Below are positions 56,218-64,000 of a DNA stretch of 64,000 bases, one piece after another; position 1 is the first letter of the stretch, and the number at the start of each line of letters is the position of its first letter. The translations under genes were made by a program, and so were the position numbers. The notes beneath the pieces are model-generated. The model saw nothing but the letters and a program-made list of their open reading frames with translations. It ran no database searches and was not told where the DNA came from. This stretch comes from DAOTWA01 sp963702935 (GTDB lineage: Bacteria; Chloroflexota; Anaerolineae; Anaerolineales; Anaerolineaceae). Where the stretch lies: assembly GCA_963702935.1 (NCBI GenBank), contig OY969772.1, positions 5,270,001 through 5,334,000 of the forward strand, read 5' to 3'.

Positions 56218-56802
56218 ATGGTGAGCGGAGATCGGTTGAAAGCCTCACGCTTTTTCTCCCGGCCGGCCACCCGGCCTTCGGAAGCTGAGCTGGAAAGCGC
56301 CTTCGAAGCCCTTTTCAACGCCCAATGGGGCCGGGTGCACGACCTGCTGGCCGGCCTGGTTGGCGACGCAGACGAAGCCGAGGATCTGGCCCTGGAAGCC
56401 TTCACCAGACTGCACGACCGTCTGGAAGACCTCAACCAGAGCGACAATCCGGGCGGGTGGCTGTACAGGGTGGCTTTCAACCTGGGGCTGAATGCCCTGC
56501 GCCAGCGGTACCGCCGCAAGCGTTACGAAGAACGAGCCGGGCGCGATGCCCTCCGCACAGCTTCACCGTCCAACCCGGCCCTGGACGTGGAAGCCGACGA
56601 AGAGCGAAAGCAGGTGCGGCATATCCTGGCCGAGATGAAACCGGCCTCTGCGCGCCTGCTTTACCTGCGGTCGAGCGGCCTGAGCTATCAAGAGCTGGCC
56701 CAGGCGTGCGAGCTCTCCGCAGGCTCGATCGGCACCCTGCTCAACCGGGCAGAGCAGGAATTCGAAAAGCGCTACCGGGCGCGTTTTGGAGACAGGCGAT
56801 GA
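56218..56802 (+). CDS. ECF-type RNA polymerase sigma factor
   Basis: About 194 residues. Region 2 has VGDADEAEDLALEAFTRLHDRL and GWLYRVAFNLGLNALRQRYRR. Region 4 has LLYLRSSGLSYQELAQACELSAGSIGTLLNRAEQEF, a helix-turn-helix for the -35 element. The start is uncertain: ATG 56218 is preferred, and a TTG at 56197 is in frame. Its TGA overlaps the anti-sigma ATG (ATGA), the usual pair arrangement in which the membrane anti-sigma holds the sigma factor inactive. Confidence 0.88.
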   Translation: MVSGDRLKASRFFSRPATRPSEAELESAFEALFNAQWGRVHDLLAGLVGDADEAEDLALEAFTRLHDRLEDLNQSDNPGGWLYRVAFNLGLNALRQRYRRKRYEERAGRDALRTASPSNPALDVEADEERKQVRHILAEMKPASARLLYLRSSGLSYQELAQACELSAGSIGTLLNRAEQEFEKRYRARFGDRR

Positions 56803-57987
56803 TGCGACATCTCAACGAAAGTGAGCTGCGAGCGTATCGAGACGGTGAGCTGGATGAAGGGCTTGCCAGGAGCTTCCAGGTCCACCTGGAGAGCTGCGCC
56901 TCCTGCCAGGCGCACTTCCAGGTCCTGCTGGACCGGGCAGAGCGAGTCCAGGGACAACTGGAGAGCCTCTTCCCTCGCCCCGCTTCCACTCCCCCTGACG
57001 CCGCTCTCCGAGCCCGCCTGGCACAGCGCACTTCTGATAGACCTAAGGAGACTTTTCCCATGCAAAAAGCATTTACACGTATCCCCCGCCCCGCCTTGGC
57101 CGGCCTGCTGCTCGCGCTGATCCTGGGAGTGAGCCTGGCGTTCCCCTCCGTGCGGGCGCTGGCGAGCAACTTCCTGGGCATCTTCCGCGTCCAGCAAGTC
57201 CAGGTCGTACCCATCAACCCGGCCAACCTGCCTCAGGATTTGCAGAGCGTCGGGCCGAGCATCCAGAGCCTGATGTCCGAAGATTTCAGCTACAAGAGTG
57301 CCGGCCAGCCTCAGACGGTGACGAGCGCCGGTGAGGCCAGCAACCTGGCCGGGTTTGCCGTGCGCCTGCCTTCCGATACACTCGGCAACCCGCAGATCAC
57401 GGTTCAGCCCGGCGCCCAGGGTACCTTGAAAGTCGACCTGGCGCGCATCCAGGCCATCCTGCAAGAAATGGGCCGCACAGACGTCAACCTGCCGGCCAGC
57501 CTGAATAACGCCACCATCACGGTCAACATCCCCGCCTCGGTCACCAGCGCCTACGGCGTCTGCCAGCGCCAGGAGACCCCCGCCAGTGGCAGCGCGGCCT
57601 CGCAAGCAATGCCGCCGGTCTACACCGGCCAGAGCTGCACCGCGCTGGTACAGCTCCCCTCGCCCACCGTATCGGCGCCGTCCGACCTGGACATCAACCA
57701 GCTCGGCAAGGAGTTCCTGCTGATGAGCGGAGTTCTCCCAGGCAGACGCCGAGCGCCTCAGCCAGACCATCGACTGGACCAGCACGCTGGTCATCCCCCT
57801 GCCGGTCGGCCAGGCTGACTACCAGGACGTCCAGGTGGATGGGGTGAGCGGTGTGCTCATCAACCAGGCCGGCGGGGAAGGCTCGCCGCATTACCTGATC
57901 GTGTGGGTCAAGAACGGCATCGTCTACGGCCTCTCCGGCAATGGAGATAACAGCGCCGGCCTGGCCCTGGCAAATTCCCTCCAATAA
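56799..57987 (+). CDS. Anti-sigma factor, zinc-finger (zf-HC2) type, membrane-anchored (one frameshift)
   Basis: A composite of about 395 residues. The anti-sigma zinc-binding motif H-x3-C-x2-C is in VHLESCASCQAHF. A transmembrane helix follows near 95-117 (ALAGLLLALILGVSLAF), then a large exported domain with a repeated Thr/Ser-Ala-rich pattern ending in GLSGNGDNSAGLALANS. The frame breaks near 57732 (extra G between LLMSG and FSQADAERLS). Release of the sigma factor would follow proteolysis triggered by the exported domain. A strong terminator follows at 58008. Confidence 0.82.
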
Positions 57988-58007
57988 AGCTAGAATTAAT
58001 GCCTGTG

Positions 58008-58042
58008 TGGGCAGGGGTTGATACCAGCCCCTGCCCATTTTT
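58008..58042 (+). terminator. Intrinsic terminator abutting the ABC transporter start codon
   Basis: TGGGCAGGGG (58008-58017) pairs with CCCCTGCCCA (58028-58037), followed by T5 (58038-58042). The ATG at 58043 begins on the next base, so the terminator occupies the position of the ribosome binding site. Confidence 0.9.
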
Positions 58043-58984
58043 ATGGACGCATCTATGGACATTGCATCGGATGAATTCGCTATCGAAACCCACGGGCTGC
58101 GCAAGGAATTTGGGCCCAAAGTCGCCGTAGAAGACCTCTCGCTAGAGGTACGGCGTGGAGAAGTGTTTGGCTTCCTGGGGCCTAACGGAGCCGGCAAGAC
58201 CACTTCGGTCAAGATGCTCCTGGGATTGATCACCCCCACCGCCGGGGAAGCGCGCCTGCTGGGGCGCCCGCTCTCGGACTACCGCGCGCGCGCCAAAGTG
58301 GGCTTCCTGCCCGAGCACTTTCGTTTCCACGACTGGCTGACCGCCCACGAGTTCCTCGAGCTGCACGCCGAGCTGTACCACATCCCGGCCGAGACGCGCC
58401 CCAGGCGCGCAGACGAAATGCTCGAGCTGGTGGGCCTGGCGGAATTCGCCGGGCAGCGGCTGCGCACCTTCTCCAAGGGCATGTTGCAGCGCGTGGGCTT
58501 GGCGCAAGCCTTGCTCAACGAGCCTGAGCTGGTCTTCCTGGACGAGCCGACCTCCGGGCTGGACCCGGTGGGGCGCCTGCACGTGCGCGACATCATCCAC
58601 CAATTGCGCCAACGCGGCGCGGCGGTCTTCCTCAACTCCCACCTGTTGAGTGAAGTAGAGATCACCTGTGATCGGGTAGCCTTCATCAAGCACGGCAGCG
58701 TGGTACAGACCAGCACGCTCAAGGGCCTGGTGGAAGGCAGCGTGTCGCTGGAGATTCGCGCCCGCCCGCTGAGTCCCGAGGTTGCCAACGACCTGGTGCA
58801 GTGGGGCCGGGACGTGCGCGTGGACGGCGACCACGCCAGCCTGACGATCGAAGGCGAAGCTCTGATCCCGGCCATCAACCGCTACCTGGTGGGAAAGGGG
58901 GTCGAGGTCTACGCCCTCACCCCGCAGCGCGTCTCATTAGAAGCGTTGTTCATTCAGATCATCGGCACGGAAGGAGGGCTGTAA
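58043..58984 (+). CDS. ABC transporter ATP-binding protein
   Basis: 313 residues. Walker A GPNGAGKTT (46-54), Q-loop region, signature FSKGMLQRVGLAQAL, Walker B LVFLDEPTSGLDP and the H-loop NSHLLSEVE. The C-terminal ~70 residues form an accessory domain as in DrrA/CcmA-type exporters. The start may be ATG 58043 or 58055; neither has a normal ribosome site because a terminator lies upstream. It overlaps the permease start (TAATG). Confidence 0.93.
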   Translation: MDASMDIASDEFAIETHGLRKEFGPKVAVEDLSLEVRRGEVFGFLGPNGAGKTTSVKMLLGLITPTAGEARLLGRPLSDYRARAKVGFLPEHFRFHDWLTAHEFLELHAELYHIPAETRPRRADEMLELVGLAEFAGQRLRTFSKGMLQRVGLAQALLNEPELVFLDEPTSGLDPVGRLHVRDIIHQLRQRGAAVFLNSHLLSEVEITCDRVAFIKHGSVVQTSTLKGLVEGSVSLEIRARPLSPEVANDLVQWGRDVRVDGDHASLTIEGEALIPAINRYLVGKGVEVYALTPQRVSLEALFIQIIGTEGGL

Positions 58985-59823
58985 TGAGCACGTTCACTTT
59001 CGCCCGCCTGACCTTCCGCGAGGCCGCGCGGCGCAAGATCCTCATCGTGGCGCTCATCATGGGAGTAGCCTTCCTGGCGGTCTACGCCCTGGGCTTTTAC
59101 CTGATCCGCCAGAATTACCTGAATAACGCCCGCAACCCCTCCACTTTGATGCTGAGCGAGATATCGAATTTCCTGCTGATGGCGGGGCTGTACGCGGTCA
59201 ATTTCCTCACAGTGATGATGACCGTGCTGACCTCGGTAGACACCATCTCCGGGGAGATCTCCTCGGGCACCATCCACACCCTGGTCTCCAAGCCGGTGCG
59301 CCGCCTGGAAGTCTTCCTGGGAAAATGGCTGGGGTTCACCCTGCTGCTCAGCCTTTATCTGCTGCTGATGATGGGCGGGGTGCTGTTAGCGGCCTACCTG
59401 ATCTCCGGCTATGTGCCCCCCAACCTCCTGCGCGGCATCGCCTTTCTATGGCTGAACAGCATCCTGCTGTTGAGCGTCTCCCTGCTGGGCGGCACGCAGC
59501 TCTCCACGCTGGCCAACGGCGTGATGGTGTTCGGGCTGTACGGCATCGCCTTCGTGGGCGGCTGGATCGAGCAGTTCGGCGCTTTCTTCCAGAACCAGAC
59601 GGCCGTCAACGTAGGCATCCTCTCCAGCCTGATCATCCCCACCGAAGCGCTGTGGCGGCGGGCGGCCTACGAGATGCAGTCGCCCCTGGCCGGCATGTTG
59701 GGCGGCTTCACGCCCTTCTCTTCGATCTCGGTTCCCAGCCAGGCGATGGTGCTGTATGCCATCGTCTATACGCTGGTCGTGCTGGCGGTGGGCACGCGCA
59801 TCTTCACCCAACGCGATTTCTAA
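58984..59823 (+). CDS. ABC transporter permease (ABC-2 type)
   Basis: 279 residues, six hydrophobic spans with an N-terminal amphipathic TFARLTFREAARRKIL helix. The VDTISGEISSGTIHTLVSKPVRR loop is typical of ABC-2 permeases. It pairs with the preceding ATPase as an exporter of unknown substrate. The start overlaps the ATPase stop by one base. Confidence 0.9.
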   Translation: MSTFTFARLTFREAARRKILIVALIMGVAFLAVYALGFYLIRQNYLNNARNPSTLMLSEISNFLLMAGLYAVNFLTVMMTVLTSVDTISGEISSGTIHTLVSKPVRRLEVFLGKWLGFTLLLSLYLLLMMGGVLLAAYLISGYVPPNLLRGIAFLWLNSILLLSVSLLGGTQLSTLANGVMVFGLYGIAFVGGWIEQFGAFFQNQTAVNVGILSSLIIPTEALWRRAAYEMQSPLAGMLGGFTPFSSISVPSQAMVLYAIVYTLVVLAVGTRIFTQRDF

Positions 59824-59893
59824 AGCTTTCTCCCTCAGCCCTGGCCCCCTTCCTCTCGACCCTCCCCCCTACCCCTGGAGTAGGGGGACGATC

Positions 59894-60715
59894 TCATTGC
59901 GCCGGGGCGGCGGCCCTTTGCAGAGCCGGTTCCTCCTGGGGCTGCGGCTGGCCGGCGGTCAGGAAGCCCGAAAACATCAGGATGGCGGCCAGCAGCTCGC
60001 CGAGATATAGGAACTGGCCGTTCCCCAGGCGCGTGAGCGTGCTGGCGAAGCCGATGGAAAGAGCGCCGGCGGCGATCAGCACGTTGCCGATGACGCGGTT
60101 GGGCAAGACGCGCTTGCGCCAGAACAGGAAGGCCGAATAGATCGCGCCGCCCACCAGGGTCAGCAGCCCATAGATATTGAAGAAGGGCGTGGTCAGGCGC
60201 ACTGGCGAGCCCAGCGGCAGCAGCCCCTCCACGACGGTGACCTGTTGGCCATTCTGGGTTACCGTCCCGGTCGTCGCGCCCGCCGGCGCAGTCTGGCCGG
60301 GATCGAGCGCCTTCGTCCCGTACTGCTCGCTGACCGGGCGAGAAGTGGTAAAGACGGCCTGATTCAATTGGGGCATGGCTTGCAGCATCAGATAACCCGC
60401 AAACAGGCTGCCCACCACCAGCAGCGCGGTGACCCCGTGAACCCATTTTCTGCGCACCAGCAGATAAAGCGTGCCCTGGCCGATCCAGGCCGCGTTCAAG
60501 GCGGCGCCGAACAAATACCAGCCAAAGAAGACCCATCAATTCCAGGCCAGCGACAGATAAGCTTCCGCAAAGCTGCCCACGCCGAACATGGCCAGGCCAA
60601 TTCCCCAGAACAGGAAATTCAAGCGGCGGCGCACCATAAAACGTTGCAAGACGTAGATGGTAAACACCAGCATGATAGCAGTCGAAATGAACGGCAGTAT
60701 TCTGTTGATCGACAT
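59894..60715 (-). CDS. Polytopic membrane protein interrupted by an in-frame TGA
   Basis: About 273 codons if the TGA at complement(60536-60538) is read through. The part before it ends FAEAYLSLAWN; the part after begins WVFFGWYLFGAALNAAW in the same frame, with uninterrupted membrane character. Six or seven hydrophobic spans and a 40-residue exported loop (SEQYGTKALDPGQT...) are present. Replacement of a TGG (Trp) codon by TGA is the simplest reading. The 3' part ends in a Gln/Pro/Ala-rich tail. The start ATG 60715 has GGAG upstream. Function unknown. Confidence 0.6.
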
Positions 60716-60737
60716 CCCTGACACCTCCGTAAAAAGT

Positions 60738-60914
60738 TTAAAATCTGATCAAGCCCAACACGACCCCGGCGGCAAAAAGCACCAGCCCGGCCATGACGAC
60801 CCCCAAGACGACCAGCAGGATCGGCACGACCTTGTCAAAGAATACCGAGTTCGCCGGCATACGAGATTTGCTGCGCAGCGCAGGCGGTCTCTCTTGCGGC
60901 CCATCCTCTCCCAT
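60738..60914 (-). CDS. Small single-helix membrane protein
   Basis: 58 residues from the ATG at 60914, preceded by GGAGGAGGTGAT, one of the best ribosome sites in the window. An Arg/Pro/Glu-rich N-terminus precedes one C-terminal transmembrane helix (VVPILLVVLGVVMAGLVLFAAGVVLGLI). It is 22 bases upstream of the interrupted membrane protein in the same orientation, so probably cotranscribed. Unknown function. Confidence 0.72.
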   Translation of the reverse strand: MGEDGPQERPPALRSKSRMPANSVFFDKVVPILLVVLGVVMAGLVLFAAGVVLGLIRF

Positions 60915-61078
60915 ATCACCTCCTCCTTCCCAGGAACAATCCTCATTATAGAAGCTCACAAGATGAAAGCAATGAAGGTTTTGTAGATTTCACTTAAGGA
61001 ATTCTTAAGATTTAGAGGCCCGGCCCACAAGTGATAAAATATTTGGGTACTTCCAATTCGGCTCGTTGGAGAGAAATC

Positions 61079-61477
61079 ATGCCATCCGTAATCGAACCAG
61101 AACACATCCACGTCGACGCGCTGCCTACGATCTGGTCGCCCGTCCAATGGGAGCTGACTCCGGAAGAGCGCGTCCAGGAAGTGGAAACTCAGGCCATGGC
61201 CAGCCTGCTCGCCACGGCGGATATACCCGAAGCCCTCCTGCGCCTGCTGCTGCGCGAGGTGGACATTCAACGTTCTTATGAACCGCCCAAGGGTTACGAC
61301 CCCGAACAACAGGGAGAGTGGGACGACGACCTGATCACATTCGAGTTCAAGGTGCCCATCCAATTGCTCAACACCCGGCGCGAGCCGGAGCATCTCTACG
61401 CGGAATATCACTTTGCCAACCTGGGCTATTGGAGCCTGGACATCACACCGGACTCGGTGACGATTCAACGCATTTAG
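61079..61477 (+). CDS. Conserved hypothetical soluble protein
   Basis: 132 residues (MPSVIEPEHIHVDALPTIWS...), acidic, with a helical middle (VQEVETQAMASLLATADIPEALLRLLL) and strand-rich ending LYAEYHFANLGYWSLDITPDS. The motif is not recognised. The gene lies 18 bases before the dehydrogenase-like gene, so one transcript is likely. It may be a small accessory protein for that enzyme or unrelated. Confidence 0.65.
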   Translation: MPSVIEPEHIHVDALPTIWSPVQWELTPEERVQEVETQAMASLLATADIPEALLRLLLREVDIQRSYEPPKGYDPEQQGEWDDDLITFEFKVPIQLLNTRREPEHLYAEYHFANLGYWSLDITPDSVTIQRI

Positions 61478-61495
61478 AAGGATGAGGAATAAACC

Positions 61496-62401
61496 ATGAA
61501 GGATGAAGGTCGAGCATTAAAAATTGGTTACATCGGATTGGGGCTGATGGGCAAATCCATGGCCCGCAACATTCTCAAAGCAGGCTTTCCGCTGGTAGTG
61601 CACAACCGCAGCCACGCCGCCGTGGACGAGCTGGCCCGGGAAGGCGCGCAGACGGCTTCCTCGCCCGCCGAAGTGGCCCGCCAGGTGGACGTGGTCTTCA
61701 CCAACGTGCCCGATTCGCCGGACGTGGAAAAAGTGGTCCTGGGGCCGCAGGGCATCCTCGAAGGGGCGCACCCCGGCCTGATCTGGGTGGATAACTCCAC
61801 CATCAAGCCTGCCACCGCGCGCCAGGTCGCCGCCCGCCTGGAAGAAGCGGGCGTGTTCAGCCTGGACGCGCCGGTCAGCGGCGGGGACATCGGCGCGCGC
61901 GAAGGCACCCTGACCATCATGGTGGGCGGGGAGGCCGAAGCCCTCGAAAAAGTGCTGCCGGTGTTGCAGGCCCTGGGCAAGACCATCACCCACATCGGCG
62001 AGGTCGGAAGCGGGCAGATCGCCAAGGCCGCCAACCAGATCATGGTCGCCGCCCAGATGGTCGCCATGAGTGAGCTGCTCGTCTTCGCCCAAAAGGCCGG
62101 CGCCGACCCGCGCAAAGTGGTGCAGGCCATCAAGGGCGGCGCCGCGCAGTGCTGGACGCTGGACGTCAAGCCGCCGCGCCTGTTCGCCGGCAACCGCGCC
62201 CCCGGCTTCAAAGCGTCCATGCAAGCCAAAGACCTGAACATTATCATCGAGACCGCCCGGGAATACGGCGTGGCGTTGCCCTCCGCCGCCGTGGACGCGC
62301 AGCTTTACAACGCTATGCTGCAAAACGGCATGGCCGACCTGGACAACTCGGCGGTATTAGGCATCCTCGAGGCATTGGCGGGAGAAAAATTAGAAATCTA
62401 G
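61496..62401 (+). CDS. 3-hydroxyisobutyrate-dehydrogenase-like NAD(P)-dependent beta-hydroxyacid dehydrogenase
   Basis: 301 residues. The NAD(P) loop is YIGLGLMGKSMARNIL, the substrate motif DAPVSGGDIGAREGTL, and the catalytic Lys is in GSGQIAKAANQIM. Residues VHNRS after the second strand (basic) suggest preference for NADP. It may be a tartronate semialdehyde reductase or 3-hydroxyisobutyrate/glyoxylate reductase, which would connect with the glyoxylate-type aminotransferase at 28 kb, although the genes are not adjacent. Confidence 0.88.
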   Translation: MKDEGRALKIGYIGLGLMGKSMARNILKAGFPLVVHNRSHAAVDELAREGAQTASSPAEVARQVDVVFTNVPDSPDVEKVVLGPQGILEGAHPGLIWVDNSTIKPATARQVAARLEEAGVFSLDAPVSGGDIGAREGTLTIMVGGEAEALEKVLPVLQALGKTITHIGEVGSGQIAKAANQIMVAAQMVAMSELLVFAQKAGADPRKVVQAIKGGAAQCWTLDVKPPRLFAGNRAPGFKASMQAKDLNIIIETAREYGVALPSAAVDAQLYNAMLQNGMADLDNSAVLGILEALAGEKLEI

Positions 62402-62441
62402 GCGGTAGGCGCATCAAGGCGGCTACCCGGCCCCCTGCAAG

Positions 62442-62478
62442 CGGCGTATCCGGCGCGCCGGGAACGCGCCGGACGCCG
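62442..62478. repeat. GC-rich palindrome after the dehydrogenase gene
   Basis: CGGCGT (62442-62447) and CCGGCGCG (62450-62457) pair with CGCGCCGG (62465-62472) and ACGCCG (62473-62478), giving 14 pairs with a 2-base bulge. It is in the 280-base spacer 62402-62681, which otherwise holds AT-rich sequence, possible promoter elements and no gene. Possible terminator or REP-like unit. Confidence 0.6.
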
Positions 62479-62681
62479 ATTCGCGCCGGACCTATCGCAT
62501 CTGTAAGGTCCTATCAATTTAGTTGAAACTGTTATATAATAATTCAGGCTTATAATGGTTATTGAGACGGTATTTTTTAGAAATCGAATCTAACAGGTTG
62601 ATGAGGTGGGTTTATTCTGCCTTCTAAATCAGTGGGGAAAATCAATGCAGCATTGTTATCAGTTTCGACGGGAGGCTATTT

Positions 62682-64000
62682 GTGGCGGAGACTCTACCCA
62701 ATTCCTCAACCGACCAACCGATCGTGAGCGTATTAGAGGCCTTGCCCGAAAAAATCCTGAAACCCCCGCCAACGATGCCGAGCTACCGGTAGAAACAGCC
62801 GGTGTAGGGGACGTTAAAGGGGGTGGCGCTTCTACGGGACAGGAACGGCTTTCTTCTGACGGATGGGTCAGGCGGGGAGTCAACAACATCGTTTTCTCTT
62901 TTCGAGAGTGGAAAAGCCTGCAAAAGCAGATCCACTCCATGTCTGCATTGGTGGCCAAGAAAGATTGGGACGTCATCGAGGGCCTCAACTATTATCGCAT
63001 CGTGCTCTCCGGCGTCACCTTCAAATCGGGTAAGGTAGACCAGGAGATCTGGGATCTCCATAACCAGGTACAAACCCGCATTCCCGAGCTCAGCGAAAAG
63101 ACACGCAAGCTGCCGCTCTTTCTGTACACCAACAAAACGTTGCGGAGAATTCACTTAGAGTGGTTCAATCTCGTCGATCTGCAAGACCACCTCTTAGACG
63201 CGCTGGCGAAAGCCCCCAAATCCGTCGATTTCTATAATCGCATCCACCTGGCGCGCATCAAGAAGCGCGAGCAAGAAGTGCGCGACGCTGAGATCGCCAA
63301 GCGCAACGCGCAGGCCAAAGAAGCCATCGAGCGCGCCCTGGCCAAGCTGGGCGACCACAACTCGACTGGCAAATCCTTGACCTCCGGCTCAAAAATCTTA
63401 CGCCTGGAAGACGCCAACGTCTACTGGAACCAGCGCCTGGTGGAGATCACCAGCCTCGAGCGGAGCAGCAACCTGGAGCCGGATGAGGTCATCCGCGTGC
63501 TGCAAAATCTCCAGGAGACGATCAACGATGCGCCCGGCATGGCCCAACGCGTAAAAGAAGTCGAGGTGATGTTCGTGCGCCTGATCTCCATGCACGACGA
63601 GCTTTCCGCTTACGGGAAGAACCTCATCCCCCAGGAAGACCTGGCGCGCGCCCTGATCACCATGCAGGACGAAGTCCCCAAGCTGTGGGCCACGGGCAAC
63701 TGGGACAAGCTGCGCCGCTCCCTGAACGACGTCTCCAGCTTCGTAAAATTCTACGACCTGCCGGTGCGCTCAGAGCTCTCTATGGCCGAACGGCGCAAGC
63801 CCGGCATGTCTCGCGCCATCCTGATGGGCGCCAGCCAGCTCCCCATTGGCCAGATGACCCCGCTCATCCGCTCGTTGGTGTCGGCCATCGACGCGCGCGA
63901 CCGCTTCATGCGCGGGCATTCCGACACCGTCGCGCGCCTGGTCGTACAGACTGCCAAACGTCTGAACTGGGAACAGGAAGACGTGGAAATGCTCGAGATC
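62682..64000 (+). CDS. HD-GYP-type phosphohydrolase/signalling protein (truncated at window end; one probable frameshift)
   Basis: From GTG 62682, with GGGAGG six bases upstream. The first frame gives MAETLPNSSTDQPIV... and breaks within the A-run 62749-62754. Adding one A yields EALPEK-NPETPANDAEL and leads into a frame open to the window end. The middle (about residues 90-370) is helical and charged with no known motif; it includes coiled-coil-like EQEVRDAEIAKRNAQAKEAIE. The last part, RDRFMRGHSDTVARLVVQTAKRL, is the start of an HD-GYP domain, with its GHS first histidine. A c-di-GMP phosphodiesterase or related output is likely. Confidence 0.72.

Noticed and set aside
60536..60538. UGA decoded as tryptophan (alternative genetic code)
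   Set aside because: Many genes in the window end normally with TGA (trpB, ribF, the sigma factor), so UGA is a regular stop here.

Overview
The window is bacterial chromosome of high G+C (clearly above 60% by eye), densely coded on both strands. It best fits the phylum Chloroflexota, probably an Anaerolineae-like lineage. The signs are Thr-Pro-rich (TPTPT) linkers in exported proteins, a PQQ-propeller Ser/Thr kinase beside a CpaE-like receiver/ATPase, a long two-part ThyX, tandem GAF kinases, paired DarA-like proteins, L,D-transpeptidases and T-box leaders. The taxonomy is inferred from gene content and style, not from a marker comparison.

Layout. 0-6.2 kb: the end of an unidentified gene, an array of small hairpins, a CPBP membrane protease, a specialised NusG paralogue followed by an 18-bp perfect inverted repeat, a four-GAF histidine kinase and a FIST sensor protein. 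6.3-9.3 kb (minus): a Trp T-box leader controlling trpS and a stand-alone trpB2. 9.3-18.4 kb (minus): the nusA-ylxR-infB-rbfA-nrnA cluster, then truB and ribF-thyX. 18.5-22.4 kb: a GH13 alpha-glucosidase and a large protein that looks like a catalytically dead DNA methyltransferase. 22.4-28 kb: CpaE-like ATPase, kinase with PQQ repeats, signal peptidase I, and a divergent sortase with a small membrane protein. 28-32.3 kb: aminotransferase, RlmD-type rRNA methyltransferase, lipoprotein, YbbN. 32.4-41 kb: two L,D-transpeptidases, an amidase, flavin reductase with AMMECR1, DUF4013, two DarA-like c-di-AMP receptors and a six-hairpin glycosidase. 41-50.3 kb: class A PBP, a LiaX-like two-gene module, a beta-lactamase-fold protein, GMD and a low-molecular-weight phosphatase. 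50.3-55.2 kb: a repeat-rich spacer hit by an ISKra4-type insertion sequence with an 8-bp target duplication, then the consensus promoter, Val T-box and valS. 55.2-64 kb: YdcF, ECF sigma/anti-sigma, an ABC exporter, small membrane proteins, a 3-hydroxyisobutyrate-dehydrogenase-like enzyme and a truncated HD-GYP protein.

The strongest themes are cell-envelope building and sensing (PBP, two LDTs, amidase, sortase, signal peptidase, LiaX-like module, c-di-AMP receptors) and translation/transcription housekeeping. Much of the sequence carries single-base indels that split otherwise well-conserved genes (thyX, nrnA, rlmD, the methyltransferase-like gene, the glycosidase, PBP, beta-lactamase-like, anti-sigma, HD-GYP), with nine in valS alone. 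I read most of these as sequence or assembly errors and annotate such genes as single composite genes. No rRNA, tRNA or CRISPR array was found. The most novel-looking items are the dead-methyltransferase-like protein, the tandem DarA pair, the NusG paralogue with its inverted repeat, the multi-hairpin element, and the IS insertion abutting the valS promoter.
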